A stretch of 64,000 nucleotides of DNA from Tardiphaga sp. Its GTDB lineage: Bacteria; Pseudomonadota; Alphaproteobacteria; Rhizobiales; Xanthobacteraceae. The notes under the pieces are model-generated. The model worked only from the letters and a program-made list of their open reading frames with translations. It was not told where the DNA came from and searched no databases. The stretch spans positions 54,063-118,062 of the forward strand of contig NZ_JAQGJT010000156.1 of the NCBI RefSeq assembly GCF_028290495.1. Reading direction: 5' to 3'. Every line of letters starts with the position of its first letter. Position 1 is the stretch's first letter. Made by a program: the position numbers and the translations under genes. Positions 33,919 to 43,040 of this stretch are shown here, in pieces.

Positions 33919-33938
33919 GGGAAGTTAACTCCGCTTCC
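33919..33938 (-). promoter_or_regulatory. Shortened GGGAAG...CTTCC motif, copy 3
   Basis: GGGAAGTTAACTCCGCTTCC has the same left arm as the two 26-bp dyads but a shorter spacer and a 5-base right arm. It lies close upstream of the 87-aa gene. All three copies are upstream of minus-strand genes. Confidence 0.3.
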
Positions 33939-34221
33939 AGCTTATTTTCGGCGTTGTCCCCGTATTTTTTTGAAAAACACGTCGATGGATGTGAGGCGCC
34001 ATAAATCAGGCTTGACGAGTATAGTTAACGGAATCGGCTTGGGGTGTTCACGCCGATCGAAAGCCCTCGATCCGTTTGGTGCTGGCGGGTCAAGCTTTGG
34101 CGGCGGCTCACGCCTAACTGGTCGAGATATCCCTCCGTCGGAACAGCTTGATGAATAAGAGAGCGCGCTTCAATTGCGCCAGAAACTAAGCGATCACGGC
34201 AGTGCGGTCGGCATGACAGAA

Positions 34222-34338
34222 ATTTCGAGTTTCGGAGCATTGCACAACTAATAGTTCGACTCTCGAAACGTTGACGGGCCAGACATTCCAAGTCTCGCAA
34301 CATTCGAACACCGAATAATTCGAGTCTCGGAGCATTAA
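34222..34338. repeat. Four degenerate direct repeats, 31-33-bp pitch
   Basis: Four related segments start at about 34224, 34255, 34286 and 34319 and share TTCGAGTCTCGGAGCATT or near forms of it (the first has TTT for TCT, the second CTCGAAACGTT, the third CTCGCAACATT). The pitch is about three helical turns. They may be binding sites, iterons or a decayed tandem coding repeat. No gene overlaps them convincingly. Confidence 0.55.
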
Positions 34339-34485
34339 GCCGGCTGGTCGACCGTCGGGGGGGAGGGAAGGCACGGGAGCTTCAACACATTGACCGTCAA
34401 CCGGGCTCAGGGTACACAACATGGTATCCGAAATGGGTTGCGGATCTCTAGAATTGTCGCGATCTCAGTGGGTTAACTACGGGAA

Positions 34486-34512
34486 TGGGGTTCGCTCCCA
34501 CTCTCTCCGCCA
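34486..34512 (+). other. tRNA-Ser-like 3' end fragment, possible att site
   Basis: The sequence GGGGTTCGCTCCCACTCTC then TCCGCCA reads like the T-arm and acceptor 3' end of a rhizobial tRNA-Ser, including the terminal CCGCCA. Upstream bases do not fold into the other arms, so no intact tRNA is present. Integrating elements often leave such fragments. The call is tentative. Confidence 0.35.
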
Positions 34513-35159
34513 ATGCCGCTGCGCTCCCGGTGTCACCCGTCGCCAAAGCCTCAAAAAAACCCAATAAAAACAACCTCCCCTTGAAGTCTTGCCGTACGCG
34601 AGAACTTGGGATTTCGGAGATTTGACGCTGGAGACGGCGTTTTTCTCCAAAGCTTCGTACTGCGGCGATTTGGTACGGTTTTCAAAGGCAGCAATTTACG
34701 GCGTTTGCGGCTGTGGTCTTGATGACGGTTCGAATCCCTGTCGGTCGGGCACTGCCTGTTAGCTATATCACCCTCCGAATCCTCCATTTCAGCCAGGCAC
34801 TCCGGGCATTCGGCCGGGAGAGCTGATTAATCGAAATGGCCTGAAATTATCTGGCTCGCATTCGGGAAAATCTGTGACTGGCCAACTTTGCTCTGAACGA
34901 GTGTGAAATTCTCGAAAGTCTCCGGCGGGAATCCGCGAATTTCCCTTATCCAGAGACCTTCAGCGAAGACAAAGTTGATCTTTACCAATAACGGCGGGAG
35001 CGGCGCGGCTGCCGTCTTTGGTTCCAAAAAAGAGCGGATTGGGGGCCAGGCGTGCCGGCGATCGCCGCAACGCACTTGCCAATGTACTCGATGGACAACT
35101 ACCGCGTGACCGATAGAAGTGACATGCGCGGGCGGCTTGCCTCGCGTTGGGGGAGACGC

Positions 35160-36905
35160 ATGAAGCCACGACCGAGCGCAAGCGACATCACGGTGCTTGA
35201 AACCCTTGAGCGGCTTGATACCGATTTCGCAGCCGTAGTCGATGGCATCGAACGTGGTGAGTTCGCCCTATGGGTGGGGTCAGGCATTTCCCGCTGCGCG
35301 CCGAGCCTTGGTGGGCTAATTAGCCGGGCAATCGAGTTCATCCGCCTTAAGGCGGTCGATCCGGCCACCCAGGCAAAGTTCGAGCCCGTCTTTGTGGCCG
35401 CCCTCACGCTGGCTGTGGATGATCCAGAAACGCTGCGCGCGAATTTCGCCAGTGCATTCGAAACCTGGACGCAACGTGAAAAAATCGTCAAGGCGCTGTG
35501 GAAGCAATATTCCAAGTTCCTCGATATTCCTGTCGATGGAGAACAGCCAGACTATCTGCTTTGGGAAGCCGTCGACATCCGCCGGGCGTTCGAGAGTCCC
35601 GCTCCCCCGGCCGCCGAACACCTGTGCATTGCCATCCTCATTCTAGAGGGCGCCGTGCGAGAGGTCGCGTCGGGCAATTGGGACGGCTTCATCGAGGCGG
35701 CGGTGGAGCGCCTGAGTCCTGGCGTGCCCGGTCTGCTACAAGTCGTCGTCGATCCCAACCATTTGCGCGATGCGGCGGGCAAGGCCCGTCTGCTCAAGTT
35801 TCATGGCTGTATTATCCATGCGACCCAAGCACCTAACGACTATCGCAAATATCTGACCGCCACCGAAATCCAGATTATCGATTGGCCGAATAAGCAGGAG
35901 TTAGCCCCGATGAAGGCGGCTATCACTGCCGTCGCCACAAACTACAAGACGCTGATGTTCGGGCTCTCTGTGCAAGACGCCAATCTGCATGGCGTTTTCT
36001 CCGCAGCGCGGCAGACAAATCCGTGGCCGTGGCCCTGCGCGCCCAACGCCCAGGGACATGTCTTCTGTGAAGACACGCTGCAGCCTGGCCAGAAGACCAT
36101 GCTGCGGGCGGTCTACGGCGCTGGGTACAATGTCAATATCAACGCCATCGAAACTAGCGCGCACCTGCGGGCGTGGGGCGAGCAGGCCCTTCTGGCCCTC
36201 GTGCTGAAGATCCTGACTCACAAGCTATGCGTCCTGGCGACTGCGCGCCTGGAGGCCACGGGGTTGGCGGCCGACGCCGGCGCGGTCAACTCTGGCATCT
36301 CTAGCCTTCGCGACGCTGTCGCGAGCCAAGCAGTTGGTGATCGCACGGCTTTCGTGAACGAAGCGATCGGTGCTTGGTCGCGGACCCTTCGCCTATTCCG
36401 CAAGGGGGACCTTCCGCTGCAGCCCGACGCTTATGAAGTGCTCAGCGCCTCGTCGCCTGCTCAACTCGCTGCCGACCAGAACGCTCAGGCATCCGGGCTG
36501 GGTGAACTTGCGATCGCGCTCGCTATGCTTGACCACGGTGCAGGAGAAAAGCTCTGGACGCTCAAATCGACCTCATCGAGCGCTCTGGCAGATGGAGCCT
36601 TCACGGCAGTAGCTTCGTGGAATGGAGCGACGGAACGGCCGGTGTTCATCGTGCGATCCGCCGGCATTGCCATCGAACTGGAAAAGCAGGGCGCGTTCGC
36701 TAATGACAACGCCATCGTCATTCACGGTGACGACCTCTGGCACATGATGAGGGACGCGTCAGGAGGTAGCGCGCGTGGGCCCAAGCGCGCGCCGGGTCGA
36801 ACGGGCATGCCGGGCACACGCCACGTGAGCATTGCGCGAATGATCGAATCCGAGCCGGATATCGCTAGTCTGCAGAAACGCTTCATCGGAGAGGTAACGC
36901 TATGA
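35160..36905 (+). CDS. SIR2-family effector, LmuA-like (Lamassu-Sir2)
   Basis: A 581-aa protein with a SIR2-like N-terminal domain: ALWVGSGISR near residue 38 (nucleotide-binding loop), LLKFHGCI and TNYKTLMFGLSVQDANL in the middle. SIR2 effectors in defence systems usually consume NAD+. The C-terminal 250 residues are helical and of unknown family. ATG 35160 is preferred because GGGGGAG lies just upstream; earlier in-frame ATGs lack one. Its stop overlaps the next gene as ATGA. With the small protein and zinc-hook ATPase that follow, it matches the LmuA-C-B composition of Lamassu with a Sir2 effector. Confidence 0.88.
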   Translation: MKPRPSASDITVLETLERLDTDFAAVVDGIERGEFALWVGSGISRCAPSLGGLISRAIEFIRLKAVDPATQAKFEPVFVAALTLAVDDPETLRANFASAFETWTQREKIVKALWKQYSKFLDIPVDGEQPDYLLWEAVDIRRAFESPAPPAAEHLCIAILILEGAVREVASGNWDGFIEAAVERLSPGVPGLLQVVVDPNHLRDAAGKARLLKFHGCIIHATQAPNDYRKYLTATEIQIIDWPNKQELAPMKAAITAVATNYKTLMFGLSVQDANLHGVFSAARQTNPWPWPCAPNAQGHVFCEDTLQPGQKTMLRAVYGAGYNVNINAIETSAHLRAWGEQALLALVLKILTHKLCVLATARLEATGLAADAGAVNSGISSLRDAVASQAVGDRTAFVNEAIGAWSRTLRLFRKGDLPLQPDAYEVLSASSPAQLAADQNAQASGLGELAIALAMLDHGAGEKLWTLKSTSSSALADGAFTAVASWNGATERPVFIVRSAGIAIELEKQGAFANDNAIVIHGDDLWHMMRDASGGSARGPKRAPGRTGMPGTRHVSIARMIESEPDIASLQKRFIGEVTL

Positions 36906-37528
36906 GCGACGCCCTTCTCGTTCAGGCGCTGGTATCTCGCCTCAAGGTCATGGGCTACGAGAGCTTAGTGACCCCATTTCGGGTTGCAACCGTCGAGTTC
37001 CAGTTCACGGCAGCGTTGCGCGGCAGGCAAGGCCGTGCCCTCGATCTGGTTCTTGTCGTAGACACCTCTATAGGTGACCATGGCGATCGCGAACCCGAAC
37101 GGGTTAAGCGACGCGTGGAGGCGTTAAGCCGCGCGTTGGATGTGACCGGATCGCGCTACGTCCTCACCGTCATTCTTGCTGGCGCGGCTCTGGCCGGCAA
37201 CGTCGATGCCCTGTCGGAGACGTGTCGAGTTCTGAACGTCGAAGGGATCCGTCTTAACGACAAGGGCCAACCGGAAAACGCTGAAGCGGCCGAGGCCTTA
37301 GACGATCAGATCCGCGTGCTGTTGCCTTTGGACCTCAAGGGCACCGGAAGCGAGCCAGCTCCAACGAGCCTCAACGCGATGGCGATGCTGGGCGCTGCGC
37401 TGCCCGCCGACTTTGATCCTGAGCTTCTCAACATGCTCGTCTTAGCATCGGCGGCCGGCGAGGACGCAGTCGAGACCGCGATCGGCGGCGCCATCGATGC
37501 AGCCTTGGCAACGGGTGAAAAGCCATGA
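36902..37528 (+). CDS. Middle component of the Lamassu-like system (LmuC-like)
   Basis: A 208-aa protein coupled by ATGA overlaps to both the SIR2 gene before it and the ATPase gene after it. It has an alpha/beta part (ALDLVLVVDTSIGDHGD, YVLTVILAGAALAG) and a helical C-terminus. I see no catalytic motif. In Lamassu the third protein is a small subunit that joins the SMC-like protein with the effector; the gene's size and position fit. The assignment rests on synteny rather than on sequence motifs. Confidence 0.8.
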   Translation: MSDALLVQALVSRLKVMGYESLVTPFRVATVEFQFTAALRGRQGRALDLVLVVDTSIGDHGDREPERVKRRVEALSRALDVTGSRYVLTVILAGAALAGNVDALSETCRVLNVEGIRLNDKGQPENAEAAEALDDQIRVLLPLDLKGTGSEPAPTSLNAMAMLGAALPADFDPELLNMLVLASAAGEDAVETAIGGAIDAALATGEKP

Positions 37529-39966
37529 CCAAAAGCCAGCTCAAAGACATCGAGATCACCAACTTCCGCAGTATCCGCGGGCGTATGCTGGTTCCGCTCG
37601 ACGCTCAGGTCGTGTTGATCCACGGTGAGAACGGCGCTGGAAAGACTAGCCTGTTGTCCGCGATCGAAATGGCGTTGACCGGGCGCATGGTTGCTATCCA
37701 GCGAGCCGACCCGAACTATGATAAGCAATTGTTGCATCGCGGCTCCCAATCTGGAAAGATTTTGTTGAAGGCTTGCCTGAACGGGGCTGACGTCGAGTTC
37801 GAGACCCAGCTCAAAACAGCAGGGGCAGACACTCTGACCTGCTTGCCGACGGGCATGGCCGCGTTTCTCAGCGAGCGATGCTATCTGCCGCAAACACTGC
37901 TGGGCCAACTTCTGCAAATTTATCAGGACTCGGGCTCCGGATTGGATTCTCCGTTGTCGCGCTTTGTCGGCGAACTCTTAGGTCTGGACCCTCTTGACGC
38001 AGTCGAGTCGGGCCTTAAGGCGCTAGGCGATGTCAGAAACGTTCGAAAGATCTCGAGCCAGTACGGGGTGACTGAGTCAGAGAAGGCGCGGCTCGAACGT
38101 CAGCTGTTCGACCATCAGAGAAGCGCCGCCGCGATCGTTACCACTTTGTCGGAGGCATTAGCGGAGGTCGATGACGCCGCCCGGGCGCTCGGTGCCGCCA
38201 CGCCCATTCCGGTGGAGGAGCTTGCGCTAGCAGAAGGTCTATTTCTAGACGCACCTGAAGAAAAATCGCTGGCCAACCTCAATGATCACAAGCGTCAACT
38301 TGAGGCGATTTCGCGCCAGATCGCCCAGTCGGCCTCTCCGACCGAGAACAACGACGAAGCGACGCTGGCAAGCGCGCACCACCAGGCTGAGACAGTCTTG
38401 AAGGCCTGGCAGGACCTCTACCGCGAAAATTTCGCGAGCCTGCGGCAGGCGTTCCAGATTCAGTTCCCAAGTCATTCTTTATCGCCATCGATGGGCGAGT
38501 TCAGGAGCGACGCTCTTCGCCTTGTGATTAGCGAACGCAACCGCATCGGCGAGCGGGCAGTGCAAACCTCCGCCGATCGGACCCGCCAGGCCAGCGTATT
38601 TGCGGAAATCGAGACCGCCCGCAAGCAGCTTGAGACGATCGATAGTGAGCTGTCACGGATTTCTAGCGACGCCGGCGGCCTTGGCGCGGCGCTTGCTGAG
38701 CTGTCCACCTTTATCACCGGTGACAACTGCCCAGTCTGTGATCGCGATTTCACCGAAACAAAACGGGGCAGTCTCTCCGATCATGTGCACGCCAAGGTTC
38801 GCGCGCTGTCCACCTCCGCGCAGCGGTTGCTGGATCTTAGCGGAACGAGGAGCGAACAACAGGCGTTAATCGATAGCCTCGATAGAGAGCTTCATTCGCT
38901 GGCTGCCAGGGTCCTGCCGGACGAGGTCGTGACCGATATTTCACGCTTGACCGCCTTGCTTGATGGGCTGATGGCTCAACTTCAGCCTCTGGAAGTTGTT
39001 GCTGCCGACGGCGATCGCTTGGTCGCACTTGAGACGGCTGCCCGGCGGGCGTTGGAGGAGCATCAGTCGCGCAGTCGCGTCCGAACTTCTGCGATGGCGA
39101 CCTTGACCGAATTCGTCAGCGGTCTAACCGAGCTGGAGATGGATGCGCCGGGCGCGACAGAAGCGCCTTCGGCCGTCGTAGCACGCTATGTCCAAGGCTT
39201 CGACGCCAGAGCCAAGATTTTGGAGGGAGGGCTTGTAGCGCGGAGACGCGGGATGGAAGGTGTGCGAAAGGCGAGGGCGGAAATCGCACGTCGGGATGAG
39301 ATGGTGGCGCTTGTCGATATTGATCTACTAGAACTGGCCAAGGTGGACGAGGCCATCAAGCGGGCACAGCTAGTTCGGTCGCAAGGCCAGCAGGTGCGTT
39401 CGGCCGTCGAAAGCGTAAGATCGACGATTATCCGCCGCGAATTCAATGATCGGCTCAATCGGCTTTGGCGTGACCTCTTTATTCGCCTAGCTCCGAACGA
39501 GCCCTTCGTGCCTGAGTTCAAGGTTCCTGAAACATCCACGCAGCGCCTTCAGCCCCAGCTAATCACTCGGCACCGCAGCGGTGGAACGGGCGGTACGCCA
39601 GGTGCCATGCTTAGCGCCGGGAATCTCAACACGGCCGCCCTGACCTTGTTCACGGCTCTTCACCTGACGGTTCCACCTCAGCTGCCGTGGTTGATACTGG
39701 ACGATCCCGTGCAATCGATGGACGATGTGCACATCGCGCACTTCGCAGCCCTATTGCGGACGCTATCCAAAGAGCACGGACGCCAGGTGATGATCGCCGT
39801 GCACGACCGCCAGCTGTTCGAATATCTCAGACTTGAACTCAGCCCAGCCTTCGTCGGCGACAGCCTGCTTACGCTGGAGCTGACGCGCGGAACGAGCCGC
39901 GACACTTATTGTCTGCCTGAACGTTTGCAGTTCCAGGAGGAGATGGCTCTGCAGACGGCGGCCTAG
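37525..39966 (+). CDS. SMC/Rad50-like ATPase with zinc hook, LmuB-like
   Basis: An 813-aa ATPase with Walker A GENGAGKT (34-41), long helical arms, a zinc-hook-like NCPVCDRDF at about 402-407, and a C-terminal signature LSAGNLNTAALTLF, Walker B LILDDPVQSMDD and a AVHDRQLFEYL switch. The layout is that of compact SMC/RecF-like sensors such as LmuB, which recognise DNA ends or structures and release an effector. The start overlaps the upstream stop as ATGA. The hook cysteines are intact. It is probably cytoplasmic and DNA-bound. Confidence 0.92.
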   Translation: MTKSQLKDIEITNFRSIRGRMLVPLDAQVVLIHGENGAGKTSLLSAIEMALTGRMVAIQRADPNYDKQLLHRGSQSGKILLKACLNGADVEFETQLKTAGADTLTCLPTGMAAFLSERCYLPQTLLGQLLQIYQDSGSGLDSPLSRFVGELLGLDPLDAVESGLKALGDVRNVRKISSQYGVTESEKARLERQLFDHQRSAAAIVTTLSEALAEVDDAARALGAATPIPVEELALAEGLFLDAPEEKSLANLNDHKRQLEAISRQIAQSASPTENNDEATLASAHHQAETVLKAWQDLYRENFASLRQAFQIQFPSHSLSPSMGEFRSDALRLVISERNRIGERAVQTSADRTRQASVFAEIETARKQLETIDSELSRISSDAGGLGAALAELSTFITGDNCPVCDRDFTETKRGSLSDHVHAKVRALSTSAQRLLDLSGTRSEQQALIDSLDRELHSLAARVLPDEVVTDISRLTALLDGLMAQLQPLEVVAADGDRLVALETAARRALEEHQSRSRVRTSAMATLTEFVSGLTELEMDAPGATEAPSAVVARYVQGFDARAKILEGGLVARRRGMEGVRKARAEIARRDEMVALVDIDLLELAKVDEAIKRAQLVRSQGQQVRSAVESVRSTIIRREFNDRLNRLWRDLFIRLAPNEPFVPEFKVPETSTQRLQPQLITRHRSGGTGGTPGAMLSAGNLNTAALTLFTALHLTVPPQLPWLILDDPVQSMDDVHIAHFAALLRTLSKEHGRQVMIAVHDRQLFEYLRLELSPAFVGDSLLTLELTRGTSRDTYCLPERLQFQEEMALQTAA

Positions 39967-40092
39967 GATAGGTTTTGAACCTATGACTTTCAGCTATGCG
40001 CCTGCCGATTGGGTCCAGAAGTATGTGTTCCATAACATTCGATCAGCGATCGAGCTCTTTTCGGCAGGATGTCGCATCTGACCAAAATGCGA

Positions 40093-40464
40093 TCAGCGAC
40101 GCCGAAATGGTAGTACTCTTCCAGTCGCCTTAGAGCGATTTGGAGAAGGTTGCCCATGCGTAGGAATTGGAGACCAGCCTGTCTTTTCACTCATAAACAG
40201 CAGGCGCAACCAATCATGGGTGATTGACGCCTCCGCCCAGGGCATCGGGTCTGGCTCCGATCCGTCGTCGTGTTCAGGCGGACCGAGTGGCACAGCGACG
40301 GCATGGCCCTCCCACATAATGCCGCCTGGACCCATAAATACATACTCGCAGTCCTCCGGCTCGGAGCATTCGTCAACGAGCGCCGCCAGTTGGCGCTCGT
40401 CATGGGCGACGAATATTCCGACGAGGTCTTCACCGTTCTTCGTTCGAACTAGGTATATTTGCAT
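40093..40464 (-). CDS. Unknown protein (123 aa), rhizobial type
   Basis: A 123-aa protein with an N-terminal strand MQIYLVRTKNGEDLVGIFVAHDE, an acidic middle (CSEPEDCEYVFMGPGG) and a basic tail. It looks like a genuine small protein and has no overlap with other supported genes. It is convergent with the Lamassu-like ATPase gene. Proteins of this kind are seen in rhizobial mobile regions. The function is unknown. Confidence 0.68.
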   Translation of the reverse strand: MQIYLVRTKNGEDLVGIFVAHDERQLAALVDECSEPEDCEYVFMGPGGIMWEGHAVAVPLGPPEHDDGSEPDPMPWAEASITHDWLRLLFMSEKTGWSPIPTHGQPSPNRSKATGRVLPFRRR

Positions 40465-40518
40465 TTGGACGTCAAAATCTCATGCGAGATGTTTGGGAAC
40501 GCCGCGCGGTCGCGCATC

Positions 40519-41030
40519 TCAATATGCCGAAGCCAAGGCGTAGGCCATCAACCTCGGCGAAAGGTGCTGGTCTTGGCTGAAATGCTCGATGTCGGTTTCG
40601 CGGAACGCGGCGATGGCGATCCCCGGGGACGACGCCTTGCGTCACCCAGGTTGACCTGCTTGGTCTTGCGTGATCCGAGCTGATTCTGCCGCATCTTAGT
40701 CGCCAGAGCGGCTTTACTGGTAATCATTCCTCCCACGTCGCCCATAAACAGCCAATTTAGACACTGGCCGTGCGCGTGGAAAAATTCGACCACGGGCTGG
40801 AACTGTGCGTCGGTGGTGCGCTTGCCGTCTGCGCGTCGGCGGCAAAACTGTATAACGAGTGCTGCTGCCGGTTCAGAAAGTTGCCAGCCGTCGCAGACGT
40901 AGCTGGTTCGCAAAACATCCATCATATGTTCGGCGCGGACTAAAGCTGCTGCGGGACTCTCGCGATCCACGACTATTTGCTCAGACGTGTTGGATGTTCC
41001 AGCGGTGGCATGGACGACTTGCAGAGTCAT
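40519..41030 (-). pseudogene. Rhizobial hypothetical protein, C-terminus frameshifted
   Basis: The frame from 41030 reads normally through HGQCLNWLFMGDVGGMI and KTKQVNLGDA. It then becomes Arg/Ser/Pro-rich nonsense to the stop at 40548. One frame over, the sequence gives a sensible tail (ASSPGIAIAAFRETDIEHF, then ending ALASAY at a stop at 40519). A missing base near 40635-40640 would restore one continuous protein of about 170 aa. The function is unknown. It is either a recent mutation or a base-call error. Confidence 0.7.
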
Positions 41031-41205
41031 GAGATGCTCCTGAAATCAGAATGGCACCGCACATCCGGCGGCTTAGCAAGTTGAGACCAAATTTCGCATC
41101 GAGAGTCGATCTATCGCCGCTGATTGCTCTGTTTCGCCTATTAAGGTTTCTTTTGAAAACGCTCGATTTAGATAGGCTCTAGCACCTGTTATACTCAGGT
41201 AGTTG

Positions 41206-41646
41206 CTATTGCGCGATCAGTTGAGCGTGTTGCTGGGCCCAATTGAGCGGAAGGGGTCCAAGCAACCCATCAAGCTCCAGTTCCGCGTGCTGGTGTCCTT
41301 CGAGAATCGATTGGATAATCGCTGGCGCCAATAATGTCAGGCGCAACACACGGCTGAGATACGACTCGTTGATGCATTCGGCTTTTGCCAAATCGCGGAC
41401 CGTAGCGTGTCGGCCTGACTCCAGCATGTCCCGCCACCGATGGGCACGAACGACCGCTTTGACGAGAGTGCTGTCGATTCGACTGGCGCGCGGGATCCAA
41501 GGCGCTGCATCGGCCGGCGTCACGACCTGCTTGCGGCCCCCTTGGTGGCGCAGCGTGATGGGAATGTGGACCGAGATCGTCCGGCCGTCGCGGCTGAGCG
41601 TTGGGCGGCGGGATTTGCCGACGATGAGGTTTTGCTGAGCGGTCAT
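41206..41646 (-). CDS. HTH partner protein of the serine recombinase
   Basis: A 146-aa protein from ATG 41646, which overlaps the recombinase stop as ATGA. The C-terminal part ATVRDLAKAECINESYLSRVLRLTLLAP looks like a ParB-type or Xre-like HTH, and the tail (LPLNWAQQHAQL) recurs in proteins encoded after recombinases in rhizobia. It probably binds DNA and may assist or regulate recombination. The track's longer start is not supported. Confidence 0.8.
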   Translation of the reverse strand: MTAQQNLIVGKSRRPTLSRDGRTISVHIPITLRHQGGRKQVVTPADAAPWIPRASRIDSTLVKAVVRAHRWRDMLESGRHATVRDLAKAECINESYLSRVLRLTLLAPAIIQSILEGHQHAELELDGLLGPLPLNWAQQHAQLIAQ

Positions 41647-43040
41647 GCGGCCTCTTGCTGCGGAGCCGTGGCGCCGCGGAGATCGCTGCAAAGCGAGGTC
41701 AGGCCATCGACCCGCAGGCGGAGATCGATTCCAGTCTGGCTAATGTCGACCCGCTCTACCAGCAGCTCGATGATGCGGGCCTGCTCGACGGGGAATAGTT
41801 CAGCCCACAGTGGCTCGAATTCCACCAGCGCACTGCGGACATCGTTCTCGCCAAGGGAGGTGCCGGCTTTCTGTGCTGCGCGCCAGGTGGCGACAATGAC
41901 CTCCGGCGACAGTAACAGCGATCGGATCTGTTCAATGACGATCCGCTCGATCTCGGCGGCAGGGACTTGGCGGACTGGGCAGGCGTCCGTCCCCCGCTTC
42001 ATGACGCTTTGGCTGATGTAATAGCGGTAGAGCTTGCCGGCCTTTCGGGTGTGGGTTGGCGACATGGCCGCGCCGTCAGGTCCGAATAGCAGCCCTTTCA
42101 GGATCGCCGGGGTCTGTGCCCTGGCGCCGGCAGCCCGCTTTCGGGGGCTGTCTTTCATGAGGGCGTGGACCTGGTCCCAGAGCTTGCGGTCGATGATTGC
42201 CTGGTGCTCGCCGGGGTATGACGTGCCCTTGTGGACAGCCTCGCCAACGTAAACCCGGTTGTTGAGCAGCTTGTACAGCACGCCTTTATCCAGGAGGTGG
42301 CCATACCTGTTCTTTGCGCCCTTCGCCACCAGCTCCCGCGCCAGCAAGGTCGCGGACTTCAGAACCAGGAAGCGCTTGAATATGCCCCGCACCGTCTCAG
42401 CGTCGGCATCATGAATAATGAGCTTGCGATCCTGGACCTCGTAGCCGAGCGGCGTCCAGCCGCCCATCCACATGCCCTTCTTGCGGGAGGCCGCGACCTT
42501 GTCGCGGATCCGTTCGCCGGTGACCTCGCGCTCGAACTGGCCAAACGACAGCAGCACATTGAGCATCAACCGGCCCATCGGGCTACGGGTGTCGAACGAC
42601 TGGGTGATGGAGACGAAGGTGACGTCGCGGCCGTCGAAGGTCTCGACCAGTTTCAAGAAGTCCAGCATAGACCGGGAGAGCCGGTCGATCTTGTAAACCA
42701 GGACCACGTCCAACTTGCCGGCTTCGATGTCGGCAAGCAGCCGCTTCAGCGCAGGCCGCTCCAAGGTCCCGCCCGAGATGCCACCATCGTCGTAACGGTC
42801 GGGCACCAGCGTCCAGCCCTCGGCACGCTGGCTGACGATGTAGGCCTCGCAGGCCTCCCGCTGCGCCTCCAGCGAGTTGAACTCCATGTCGAGGCCTTCC
42901 TCGCTGGATTTGCGGGTGTAGACCGCGCAGCGCAGTTTCCGGAGCGGAGGCATGGCAACGCCGCGGCTTGTCGACCGGTGATTTCCATTGCCGTTCGACG
43001 TAGATTTCGATGCGCCAGAGCTGCTGCGGCGAGTTGTCAT
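41643..43040 (-). CDS. Large serine recombinase
   Basis: A 465-aa site-specific recombinase. The N-terminal resolvase domain is clear: CAVYTRKSSEEG with the catalytic Ser at 45 or 46, YDDGGISGGTLERPAL, VYKIDRLSRS, and FGQFEREVTGERIRDK. A recombinase domain (GYEVQDRKL...VRGIFKRFL) and a partial zinc-ribbon-like part follow. It should integrate or excise a DNA element at short att sites. ATG 43040 overlaps the stop of the DUF2924 gene as ATGA. The coupling DUF2924-recombinase-HTH is a known rhizobial module; this one appears intact. Confidence 0.95.
   Translation of the reverse strand: MTTRRSSSGASKSTSNGNGNHRSTSRGVAMPPLRKLRCAVYTRKSSEEGLDMEFNSLEAQREACEAYIVSQRAEGWTLVPDRYDDGGISGGTLERPALKRLLADIEAGKLDVVLVYKIDRLSRSMLDFLKLVETFDGRDVTFVSITQSFDTRSPMGRLMLNVLLSFGQFEREVTGERIRDKVAASRKKGMWMGGWTPLGYEVQDRKLIIHDADAETVRGIFKRFLVLKSATLLARELVAKGAKNRYGHLLDKGVLYKLLNNRVYVGEAVHKGTSYPGEHQAIIDRKLWDQVHALMKDSPRKRAAGARAQTPAILKGLLFGPDGAAMSPTHTRKAGKLYRYYISQSVMKRGTDACPVRQVPAAEIERIVIEQIRSLLLSPEVIVATWRAAQKAGTSLGENDVRSALVEFEPLWAELFPVEQARIIELLVERVDISQTGIDLRLRVDGLTSLCSDLRGATAPQQEAA

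Larger units (their letters stand above)
33939..35159. other. Gene-poor junction region
   Basis: About 1.2 kb with no supported gene. It holds a set of degenerate 31-33-bp direct repeats (34222..34338), two sequences that resemble tRNA 3' ends (34486..34512 and about 34727..34752) and AT-richer stretches. ORF-track frames here have no domain pattern. The layout suggests a junction between older genome and an acquired defence segment. Confidence 0.5.

Noticed and set aside
34727-34752. Second tRNA-like sequence as a real tRNA gene
   Set aside because: The T-stem does not pair with a normal 7-base loop and no other arms are found; kept only as a possible scar.
34551-35075. Minus-strand ORFs in the junction region (34551..34787, 34827..35075)
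   Set aside because: Low-complexity or mixed composition, no start context and no family pattern.
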